Shown here in pieces: positions 1 through 6,273 of a stretch of DNA of 15,874 nt. A program made the translations under genes and the position numbers. How positions within the stretch are numbered: position 1 is the stretch's first letter; each line of letters begins with the position of its first letter. The notes beneath the pieces were generated by a model. It did not search any database, was not told the DNA's origin, and worked only from the letters and a program-made list of their open reading frames with translations. The DNA is from Acidobacteria bacterium CG_4_9_14_3_um_filter_49_7. GTDB lineage: Bacteria; Acidobacteriota; Holophagae; Thermotomaculales; Thermotomaculaceae. The stretch is from assembly GCA_002789615.1 (NCBI GenBank), contig PFTO01000115.1:1-15874 (forward strand). The letters are read 5' to 3'.

Positions 1-523
1 CGAACATCAGACACGCACGTCCATCACGGAAGAGACAGATACAGGGAGCCTCCGTATTCCCACAGAGCCTGACAACAACACGCTCTGTCTGGCCTGCCAT
101 GCCACCCACGGTGCCTTCGCGGACATCACCAAGGAAATGGTCGCTGAGTACGACCTTAATGAAACCGAAATTGGTAGTATTGTCAGCAAGCACACCAACC
201 ACCCGTACGGCCCGGAACGGCACATGGGACTCTCCCGCTGCACCATGTGCCACATGCCGAAAACGGCCAAGTCGGCAATAGACAACGACATTCACTCCCA
301 CACGTTCCAAGCCATTGCTCCCAAGAGCACGCTTGACTTCGAGATGCCCAACTCATGCGCACTCTCCTGCCATAACACCAAGGTAAATTCCTTCGGTTTT
401 GGTCTGGATTCCGCCCCCGCTGCCTGGAACACAGACTTTGACGTGAAACAGGCCAACAAACTGGGCGAATATTTTGGTCTGGGTGGAAAATGGTGGGATA
501 CGACACCAGCAGAAGAAAAATAA
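1..523 (+). CDS. Multiheme c-type cytochrome, C-terminal part (5' end outside window)
   Basis: This is the last 173 residues of a multiheme cytochrome, read in frame from base 2 to the TAA at 521-523. It contains two CXXCH heme sites (CLACH coded from 86, CTMCH from 239) and a wider CALSCH site (CX3CH, from 356). It aligns throughout with the C-terminal third of the complete cytochrome at 1141-2952, including the same order of heme sites and the tail WWDTTPAEEK, so the two are tandem paralogues. The role is presumably electron transfer outside the cytoplasm, as for the family. The signal peptide and upstream hemes lie outside the window, so the total heme number is unknown. A terminator follows within 30 bases, so this gene probably ends its transcript. 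Confidence is high for the class and low for the electron partner or substrate. Confidence 0.93.
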   Translation, partial: EHQTRTSITEETDTGSLRIPTEPDNNTLCLACHATHGAFADITKEMVAEYDLNETEIGSIVSKHTNHPYGPERHMGLSRCTMCHMPKTAKSAIDNDIHSHTFQAIAPKSTLDFEMPNSCALSCHNTKVNSFGFGLDSAPAAWNTDFDVKQANKLGEYFGLGGKWWDTTPAEEK

Positions 524-550
524 CCTGCCTTATCTATTAAAAGGTAAATA

Positions 551-580
551 AAAAAGGGAGCCGTTCGGCTCCCTTTTTTT
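551..580 (+). terminator. Intrinsic terminator after the first cytochrome
   Basis: A GGGAGCC / GGCTCCC stem (556-562 and 567-573) with a GTTC loop is flanked by five A's and followed by seven T's. It sits 28 bases after the TAA of the truncated cytochrome gene and separates it from the next one. Confidence 0.95.
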
Positions 581-728
581 CTCCACCAGTCACAACACCT
601 TTTGAATCAAATTTTCACAACTTCTCTTTCTTCATCAGGCTATCTATTCATTTTAGTCTCTTTCACAATATAGCAATCTTATATACATATATTCTCGTAG
701 ATATTTCTCCATTTTTTCACAAAAATGG

Positions 729-758
729 TTGACAGGCTTCATCGTTTCATTCTATAAT
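729..758 (+). promoter_or_regulatory. Near-consensus sigma-70-type promoter for the complete cytochrome
   Basis: TTGACA (729-734) and TATAAT (753-758) are both perfect hexamers, separated by 18 bases. The stretch upstream (about 600-725) is very AT-rich, as in an UP element. The predicted transcript start is near 765, about 375 bases before the ATG at 1141. Confidence 0.8.
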
Positions 759-764
759 CAAGAT

Positions 765-1140
765 ATTCAATTGTGCGTGTGGTGTCTGTCACGTCTTATA
801 ACCTTTTAAAAACTTATAGGGAATAGCTTTGTGAAAGTTATCTGTTTCCTGATTGTCAGGACTGCTTTCTTTCGCAGGTGTTCAGGTGTCAGCAGACTGC
901 TCTATTCGCCTTAGTGCAACAAAGTTCCCGACCGTTTTTATACGTTTGTCCTATTAGAAAGACAGGTCCTCTTTCCACTGTTAGAGGAATTCGAGGCTTC
1001 GGCTCAGGACGAACTGCAGTGGTGCGATACATGGGGCAAGCATCAACAACCTTTATATGGAGCAAAAGGAGGCTTCATATCTTGAATTCCTGGAAGTATT
1101 TCCAGAAAGTGATTTTTTACTTTTTTTTATGGAGGGTTTT
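765..1140 (+). promoter_or_regulatory. Long 5' leader of the cytochrome mRNA
   Basis: About 375 bases between the predicted start point and the start codon contain no convincing gene. Visible structures are a 6-bp hairpin TCCTGA-TTG-TCAGGA (847-861), a short CCTCT/AGAGG stem near 968-987, and a 6-bp hairpin CTGGAA-GTAT-TTCCAG (1090-1105). The last is followed, after seven bases, by two T runs (six and eight T's, 1113-1128) directly before the ribosome binding site GGAGGG (1131-1136). The last hairpin plus T tract resembles a weak attenuator. No known riboswitch core was recognised, including the GEMM cyclic dinucleotide type. The length itself is the main evidence for regulation. Confidence 0.45.
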
Positions 1141-2952
1141 ATGAAGCGTTTAGGAATTATTACAGTCTTATTATTAATCGTATCTGTGGCAACATTCGCC
1201 GCTGCGCGATTCACGACCACTTCCGGCGACACTGGGGTTGTTTCCATGAAAGGTATGGAAAATCCGGCCCAGACAAGAGCCGCAATGAACACACCCCAGG
1301 TTCAGAAGATGGTTAAGCGGCTCCAGGCCTTCCTTGTGTCCACTAAGGGAACCAAGGATGCAACAGAAAACGCCTATGTGGGTTCTGAATATTGCATGGC
1401 GTGTCACACCTGGAGCAAAAACATTTTACCCTCAACCAAGCACTTCCAGTTCCTCCGTCGCCCGATCGCAGAGTGGACAATGGTTTCCGGCAAGGGTGTC
1501 ATGGGCGATGCAGACGGTAATGGACAGGATGACTTCCTTGACGGCCTTGACTTCAACACCATCAGCTCCGCCTTTGACGCTTACAAGCCCAATGCACCGA
1601 TTCTGTCAGTCGAAGACGGAACCTATTACATCACCATTGGCGATTTGAAGTATCCGGTTGTTGCCACAATGGCTGGTTATACCGGTGGCGCCCAGCGGTT
1701 TATGGTTCGCATCCCTGTTACTGACAGCGAAACCGGCTATTCCAAGTCGATTTACTTTGCACCGATCAGCTGGGGCGGAACTGCCTGGGCAACCAACAGC
1801 CCGACAAACTGGTATGCTGGTAGCGCACCGGTTTACAATGTTTCAACGACTATTCCTGACCTGAACCAGGCATCTAACTATTCCAAAACCTGCATAGGTT
1901 GCCACTCCACGGGTATCCGTAAGCTCAAGCAGTCTGCCAAGGGTGAATGGGAATTCCACGGTTACCCGGCAAGTCTGTATGCTCCGGATGATCCCATGTA
2001 CTTTGATTATGATGGCGATGGCATCTATGAATTGATGAACATCGGCTGCGAAGCCTGCCACGGACCGGGTTCCAGGCATATCCTTGGCGCCGGTGATCCG
2101 GAAGAAATGTTGGGTGCTGACGATCTCGTGGCTCCTCTCGGCAATGAAGTATGCGGCCGCTGCCACAGTTCTTTCTCCTCCGTTCCCAATCATACCTTCA
2201 GCTGGTCGTTCGACGATGCCAACATGGTAAACTGGACACCTGTTACTGGTCTGCCGCTGACCGATTTCTATGATGACACAGCAGCCAGGTGGCCGGATGG
2301 CAAGCACTCCAAGTCAGGCCGTCCGTACACGGATTACATCAAGTCATCCAAGCCGACGTATGCTCACCACATGGTGACATGCGCGGAATGCCACAGTCCT
2401 CACAGCGCCAGGGGTGAATTCCAGCTCCGTACCTCTATCACAGAGTCAACGGATGAAGGCGACCTTCGCATTGCCACAGAGCCTGACAACAACACGCTCT
2501 GCCTCGCCTGCCATGCCACCCATGGTGCCTTCGCGGACATCACCAAAGAAATGGTCGCTGACTTAGAGGTCAACGAGGAAGCGATCGGGAAGGTGATATC
2601 AGAGCACTCTCACCATCCTTACGGACCTGAAAGAATAATGGGACTGTCCCGCTGCACATACTGCCACATGCCGACAACAGCCGGACACGGCACATTGACA
2701 ACTCCGTCCCACACCTTTGAGTGCATCTCACCTGAAAAGACCCTGATGTATCAGGCTGAAGGTGGTATGCCCAACTCATGCGCAATTTCCTGCCACGATC
2801 AGAGGGTGAATATCTTCGGTCTCGGAGTTGATCCGAATCCGAACAACGCCATCTGGAACGAGCAGTTTGATGTGGACAATGCCACTGAACTGGCCAAGTA
2901 TTATGGCCTCGGCGGCACATGGTGGGATACGACACCAGCAGAAGAAAAATAG
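1141..2952 (+). CDS. Secreted octaheme c-type cytochrome (cytochrome c554-like)
   Basis: The protein is 603 residues. The start at 1141 is chosen because GGAGGG lies five bases upstream and the product then opens with a signal peptide (MKRLG, then a hydrophobic run to about residue 22); an in-frame ATG at 1057 has no ribosome binding site. Seven CXXCH sites occur at C85, C251, C303, C338, C414, C454 and C505, with an eighth, wider site C547-AIS-C551-H552, so up to eight hemes are expected. The CEACHGPGSRH and YVGSEYCMACH signatures resemble cytochrome c554-type multiheme proteins. Acidic loops at 123-131 (DADGNGQDD) and 289-297 (DYDGDGIYE) look like calcium sites. It should act in the periplasm or outside the cell in electron transfer. 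The partner and any catalytic activity cannot be read from sequence; no CXXCK site typical of NrfA is present. It is a tandem paralogue of the gene ending at 523 and appears monocistronic. Confidence 0.93.
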   Translation: MKRLGIITVLLLIVSVATFAAARFTTTSGDTGVVSMKGMENPAQTRAAMNTPQVQKMVKRLQAFLVSTKGTKDATENAYVGSEYCMACHTWSKNILPSTKHFQFLRRPIAEWTMVSGKGVMGDADGNGQDDFLDGLDFNTISSAFDAYKPNAPILSVEDGTYYITIGDLKYPVVATMAGYTGGAQRFMVRIPVTDSETGYSKSIYFAPISWGGTAWATNSPTNWYAGSAPVYNVSTTIPDLNQASNYSKTCIGCHSTGIRKLKQSAKGEWEFHGYPASLYAPDDPMYFDYDGDGIYELMNIGCEACHGPGSRHILGAGDPEEMLGADDLVAPLGNEVCGRCHSSFSSVPNHTFSWSFDDANMVNWTPVTGLPLTDFYDDTAARWPDGKHSKSGRPYTDYIKSSKPTYAHHMVTCAECHSPHSARGEFQLRTSITESTDEGDLRIATEPDNNTLCLACHATHGAFADITKEMVADLEVNEEAIGKVISEHSHHPYGPERIMGLSRCTYCHMPTTAGHGTLTTPSHTFECISPEKTLMYQAEGGMPNSCAISCHDQRVNIFGLGVDPNPNNAIWNEQFDVDNATELAKYYGLGGTWWDTTPAEEK

Positions 2953-2976
2953 TTTTCATTCTTGAATTCAAAACTT

Positions 2977-3003
2977 GAGGGGGCAATCGCCCCCTCTTTT
3001 TTT
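2977..3003 (+). terminator. Intrinsic terminator after the octaheme cytochrome
   Basis: The perfect 8-bp stem GAGGGGGC / GCCCCCTC (2977-2984 and 2989-2996) has an AATC loop and is followed by seven T's. It lies between convergent genes. On the minus strand the following bases (AAGTTTTG) are a poorer U tract, so it may stop uvrB only weakly. Confidence 0.93.
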
Positions 3004-3011
3004 GTCTAAAG

Positions 3012-4994
3012 CTAACTCAGCAGCATCTTTTGCAGGGAATGGATGCGGTCCCGGATCTCAGCGGCAGCCTCGAATTTCAATTTCTTTGCCAGGCCTTTCA
3101 TCTCCTTTTCCAGTTGCGCAATATGGTCAGCCAACTGCTCATGGTTCAAGTCCTGTGGAAACTTACCGTCCACGGATACGGTTACATAGTCCTGCTCAAA
3201 AATTGACGCCATCACGTTGCTGATGTTCTTAACAATGGATTCCGGCGTAATACCGTTTTCCCGGTTGTAGGCAACCTGGATCTTTTTGCGACGTCTCGTC
3301 TCCGCCAGTGTGGCCCGGATGGAATCCGTCTCCCTGTCCGCATAAAAAATAACAGTCCCCTTGACGTTTCTTGCCGCCCTGCCCGATACCTGAATCAATG
3401 AACGGGTGGAACGAAGGAAACCTTCTTTATCGGCATCCAGCACCGCCACAAGTGAGACTTCGGGCAAATCCAGCCCTTCCCTGAGCAGGTTTACCCCCAC
3501 CAGCACGTCAAATTCACCAATCCGAAGGGCCCTGAGAATCTCAACGCGCTCAAGTGTATCAATGTCTGAATGGAGATAGCGCGCCCGGATTCCGAGGTCG
3601 TCAAAGTACTCGGACAGATTCTCAGCCATCCTTTTGGTTAGTGCCGTCACCAGCACTCGCTCACCGCTTTCCACCCGTTTTCGGACCTCTTCCAGCAGGT
3701 CGTCCACCTGATTTTTGGCCGGTTTCATTACAATTTCCGGATCCAGCAGACCCGTGGGTCGAATCACCTGCTCTGCAGTAATTCCATCTGACTTTTCAAG
3801 TTCGTAGTTCCCCGGCGTGGCCGAAACGTACACGACCTGGTGCAATTTCTTTTCAAATTCCTCAAAGCGAAGTGGCCGATTATCAAGTGCCGATGGCAGC
3901 CGGAAACCGTATTCCACCAGCGCTTCCTTCCGGCTTCGATCCCCTTTGTACATGCCCCCGACCTGGGGAATGGTCATGTGACTTTCATCCACAATGAGCA
4001 GAAAGTCGTCGGGGAAATAGTCCAGCAAGGTAAACGGAGGCTCCCCCTCCGCACGGCCCTCGATATGACGGCTGTAGTTCTCAATTCCCTTGCAGTGACC
4101 CACTTCCCGCATCATCTCCATATCATACATGGTACGCTGGGCAAGGCGCTGTGCCTCTAAAATACGGTTCTTACTATGAAACCAAGCCACCCGCTCATCC
4201 ATTTCCGATTGAATAAGTCCCAGTGCGTCCAGCAACCGCTCTTTGGGCGTCGCATAGTGGCTGGACGGGTAAATTGTTGCCGACTCCAATGGGCTCAATC
4301 GCTTTCCGGTAATCTCATCAAATAATGAAATATTCTCCACTTCATCTCCAAAAAAACCGATCCGAATACCCTCTTCCTGGTAAGACGGGAAGATTTCCAC
4401 CACGTCCCCCCTGACCCGGAACGTACCGTTGCCCGAATCGAACATCGCCCGCTGGTACTGCATGGACGCGAGCTCCCTGAGCAGCTTCCCTCTGTCCCGT
4501 ACGTCCCCCACTGAAACCGTCACGCTCATGTCTCCATAGTTTTCCGGTGAACCCAGACCGTAAATGCAGGAAACGGATGCCACAACAATAACATCCCGTC
4601 TGGACAGAAGCGACCGGGTTGCAGAAAGCCGCAATCCCTCAATTTTTTCATTTATGGATGAATCTTTCTCGATGTAAGTGTCACTTCCCGGCAGATAGGC
4701 CTCCGGCTGATAGTAATCGTAATAGGAGACAAAATATTCCACCGCGTTTTCCGGAAAAAACAGTTTGAATTCCTGAAAGAGCTGCGCCGCAAGGGTTTTG
4801 TTGTGGGCCAGTATCAGCGTGGGGCGATCCCAGTCTTCAATCACATTTGCCATTGTGAATGTCTTACCGGAACCGGTCACTCCCAGCAGTGTCTGGTGAA
4901 TATTGCCATCCTGCAGGCTTTTCAGCAGATTTTCAATGGCCCGGGGCTGATCCCCTGTCGGGCTGTATTTAGAAACCAGTTTGAATCTATCCAT
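3012..4994 (-). CDS. uvrB: UvrABC system protein B (excinuclease subunit)
   Basis: UvrB is the DNA-damage-verifying helicase-like subunit of nucleotide excision repair; it is loaded by UvrA and recruits UvrC. The 660-residue length is normal. Visible motifs are Walker A GVTGSGKT (38-45), the beta-hairpin YYDYYQPEAYLP (91-102) that inserts between DNA strands, Walker B DESH (336-339), YVSATPG (389-395), the helicase motif around GVNLLREGLDLPE (500-512), motif VI as QVSGRAAR (535-542; the usual form is QTIGRAAR) and a C-terminal UVR helix pair (about 624-658) that contacts UvrC. The start ATG has a purine-rich GGGTAGGGA just upstream. It appears to be transcribed alone, with a candidate -10 and palindrome 24 bases upstream. 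The convergent cytochrome ends 59 bases away. Identity is certain. Confidence 0.99.
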   Translation of the reverse strand: MDRFKLVSKYSPTGDQPRAIENLLKSLQDGNIHQTLLGVTGSGKTFTMANVIEDWDRPTLILAHNKTLAAQLFQEFKLFFPENAVEYFVSYYDYYQPEAYLPGSDTYIEKDSSINEKIEGLRLSATRSLLSRRDVIVVASVSCIYGLGSPENYGDMSVTVSVGDVRDRGKLLRELASMQYQRAMFDSGNGTFRVRGDVVEIFPSYQEEGIRIGFFGDEVENISLFDEITGKRLSPLESATIYPSSHYATPKERLLDALGLIQSEMDERVAWFHSKNRILEAQRLAQRTMYDMEMMREVGHCKGIENYSRHIEGRAEGEPPFTLLDYFPDDFLLIVDESHMTIPQVGGMYKGDRSRKEALVEYGFRLPSALDNRPLRFEEFEKKLHQVVYVSATPGNYELEKSDGITAEQVIRPTGLLDPEIVMKPAKNQVDDLLEEVRKRVESGERVLVTALTKRMAENLSEYFDDLGIRARYLHSDIDTLERVEILRALRIGEFDVLVGVNLLREGLDLPEVSLVAVLDADKEGFLRSTRSLIQVSGRAARNVKGTVIFYADRETDSIRATLAETRRRKKIQVAYNRENGITPESIVKNISNVMASIFEQDYVTVSVDGKFPQDLNHEQLADHIAQLEKEMKGLAKKLKFEAAAEIRDRIHSLQKMLLS

Positions 4995-5017
4995 TCCCTA
5001 CCCTTATCTACAAATTT

Positions 5018-5034
5018 GGTACAAACAGTATACC
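5018..5034 (-). promoter_or_regulatory. Candidate uvrB -10 box inside an imperfect palindrome
   Basis: On the minus strand TATACT (5032-5027) could be a -10 element placing the start near 5020, about 26 bases before the uvrB ATG. It lies inside GGTATACTGTTTGTACC, with GGTA / TACC ends, a shape that would suit a LexA-type repressor. It does not match the SOS boxes I know well, and no good -35 is visible at 16-18 bases. Confidence 0.3.
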
Positions 5035-5175
5035 TTTAAGAAAGTGAATGTGCGAGTGGGCGTTTTGAGTGGGCGTGGGCGGCGGAAAAATCAGGGAAAG
5101 GAACCTGTCTCCTTCTTAACTCAACATTCAAAATTTGGCACTTAACATTCGTTGTGAAGCATCGCTTTCCAACGC

Positions 5176-5742
5176 TTACCAGTGCCAGTCAAAAAACGGA
5201 ATTTTCTGAAACTCGTCATCAAATCGCGTGCCATCGTAGAAAAAAGAACCGGGAGAAAAAACTTCGCGTAATTCGTTGGCTGACAACTTTCCCGCCTTCG
5301 CAAGTTTGTGGTGCATTTCTTCTATGTAACCACGGATGAGATAGAAAGAAGCAAGATCAAAGAAATCGCAGATTGTGTTCATCAGTTCCAGGGCCTGGTA
5401 AAGATCCAATGCGCTGGCCAGCAGACCATCTGTGTGCATGCGTTTCCACAAAACTTTTTTTGTAAGAAACAGCGCGTAGTTAACCTCGCAGAGTGGAAAT
5501 TTTTCCCGAAACCGTTCTTTCCCAATAGCGACAAAGAACTTTCCGCTTTCGATTCGGGATGTTCCAGCTTCGAGACTGTTTGCCACATGCGCCAGCACCC
5601 TTTCATTCCGGTGAATCAATTCTTCATCCCTGAAGCTGTGATACGTTTTCATGTATTCGCAATTTCGAATTTCCTGACACCAGGCCGCCGCCATTCTCTC
5701 CTTGTTGGCACGAATCATTTCCACCAACTGGGTGCGTCTCAT
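5176..5742 (-). CDS. RsbRD_N-like (RsbT co-antagonist N-terminal type) sensor-domain protein
   Basis: The protein is 188 residues. The start at 5742 is preferred over an in-frame ATG 13 codons upstream because GGGAGG (5753-5748) lies five bases before it. The product is all-helical and soluble, with no signal peptide. The opening, LVEMIRANKERMAAAW, and the later IGKERFREKFPLCEVNYALFLTKKVLW and FFDLASFYLIRGYIEE blocks resemble the RsbRD_N domain, a non-heme globin-like fold at the N terminus of stressosome RsbR proteins and some histidine kinases. Here the domain stands almost alone, with no STAS or kinase part and no rsb gene nearby. It may therefore be a free-standing sensor or adaptor; that is inference. 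The family call is from remembered motif pattern only. It has its own promoter (5769-5797) and is followed 181 bases later by uvrB, which seems separately transcribed. Confidence 0.7.
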   Translation of the reverse strand: MRRTQLVEMIRANKERMAAAWCQEIRNCEYMKTYHSFRDEELIHRNERVLAHVANSLEAGTSRIESGKFFVAIGKERFREKFPLCEVNYALFLTKKVLWKRMHTDGLLASALDLYQALELMNTICDFFDLASFYLIRGYIEEMHHKLAKAGKLSANELREVFSPGSFFYDGTRFDDEFQKIPFFDWHW

Positions 5743-5768
5743 GTGTTCCTCCCTGTTAAGATACTTAA

Positions 5769-5797
5769 AATATAGTTCCAAAGTCTGATTCCGTCAA
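5769..5797 (-). promoter_or_regulatory. Promoter of the RsbRD_N-like gene, with overlapping inverted repeat
   Basis: On the minus strand TTGACG (5797-5792), a 17-base spacer and TATATT (5774-5769) give a start near 5762, leaving a short leader that contains the GGGAGG site. The -35 overlaps an inverted repeat GTCAA-ATA-TTGAC (5793-5805), a possible operator. Confidence 0.65.
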
Positions 5798-5852
5798 ATA
5801 TTGACCTTGTTAAGGATACATTTTTCCATGTATTTCCAAAATCGCGCCAAAG

Positions 5853-5892
5853 TGACCGGATACTGACCATCTTTGATCGGTTTCTGACCATC
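5853..5892 (+). repeat. Two 19-nt direct repeats, 21-bp period
   Basis: TGACCGGATACTGACCATC (5853-5871) and TGATCGGTTTCTGACCATC (5874-5892) match at 16 of 19 positions and are spaced 21 bases, two helical turns. They end two bases before the -35 of the candidate small-RNA promoter, which fits an activator binding site. Repeats of this style also occur at the ends of some IS21-family elements, but no transposase is present. Confidence 0.6.
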
Positions 5893-5893
5893 C

Positions 5894-5922
5894 TTCCAAT
5901 AAACATTTATTACTACTATACT
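5894..5922 (+). promoter_or_regulatory. Candidate promoter for the small RNA
   Basis: TATACT (5917-5922) lies 17 bases after TTCCAA (5894-5899). The -35 is weak (three of six consensus bases), as expected for an activator-dependent promoter, and the tandem repeats sit immediately upstream. The predicted start is near 5930. Confidence 0.45.
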
Positions 5923-5929
5923 TTATTTT

Positions 5930-6107
5930 CTGCAGTTGCATTTTTTTCAAAATCTGGCACGCATCTCGCATTATTCAGGTGTGTCCGCGAGGGCCAGCTC
6001 CGGGACAAACCACAATGGAAGCCCTCGCGGGCCCCCTCCATTTCCGGCTTGGCGACCTCCATTGCCTGCCGGAAGATTACCCCGGATGACCTCCCGGGGT
6101 TTTTTTA
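5930..6107 (+). ncRNA. Candidate structured small RNA, family not recognised
   Basis: This stretch shows three consecutive hairpins. H1 is a perfect 10-bp stem CCGCGAGGGC / GCCCTCGCGG (5985-5994 and 6021-6030) with a 26-base loop. H2 is a 7-bp stem TTCCGGC / GCCGGAA (6042-6048 and 6068-6074) with a 19-base loop. H3 is a terminator (6079-6107). CAATGGA in the H1 loop (6013-6019) is the exact complement of TCCATTG in the H2 loop (6058-6064), so a loop-loop contact is possible. A candidate promoter precedes it, and the downstream patatin gene has its own promoter after the terminator, so the RNA looks free-standing and about 178 nt long. No convincing open frame fills it. I do not recognise 6S, SRP, RNase P, tmRNA or any riboswitch core. 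The 5' end is inferred; the terminator is well supported. Confidence 0.5.
6079..6107 (+). terminator. Intrinsic terminator of the candidate small RNA
   Basis: The stem ACCCCGG / CCGGGGT (6079-6085 and 6094-6100) has an 8-base loop and runs into seven T's (6100-6106). The nearest plus-strand gene lies downstream, not upstream, so it must end something transcribed from the intergenic region. Confidence 0.85.
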
Positions 6108-6153
6108 TTCCCCCATTACTCTCTTTCTTCATCTGACCCTGCATTTCTAATAG

Positions 6154-6182
6154 TGGACTGAATTTTTAGCATCAAGTATAAT
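6154..6182 (+). promoter_or_regulatory. Promoter of the patatin-like gene
   Basis: TGGACT (6154-6159), a 17-base spacer and a perfect TATAAT (6177-6182) predict a start near 6189 and an 85-base leader. Confidence 0.65.
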
Positions 6183-6273
6183 GATGAGTGAAGAACGACG
6201 AAGACAGAAGTTCATATCCATCAAGCCTGTGCAGTTGGATTTGACATCTCTCCGATAAATGAAGGAGATACTT

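Noticed and set aside
1057..1140. In-frame N-terminal extension of the octaheme cytochrome from ATG 1057
   Set aside because: It would bury the signal peptide behind 28 residues and lacks a ribosome site; GGAGGG before 1141 decides the start.
765..1140. Cyclic dinucleotide (GEMM-type) riboswitch, known upstream of some multiheme cytochrome genes
   Set aside because: The conserved core of that family was looked for by eye and not found.
878..1144. An 88-codon open frame in the cytochrome leader, starting GTG and ending in an ATGA overlap with the cytochrome start
   Set aside because: It has no ribosome binding site, its composition is not protein-like and it shows no recognisable motif. The overlap looks like chance.
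5054..5075. GAGTGGGCG repeated twice upstream of uvrB
   Set aside because: These are only two 9-base copies in G-rich sequence with no further structure, too little to support a function.
5308..5775. A 155-codon plus-strand open frame opposite the RsbRD_N-like gene
   Set aside because: It is a shadow of the minus-strand gene, which has a ribosome site, a promoter and a recognisable family pattern.
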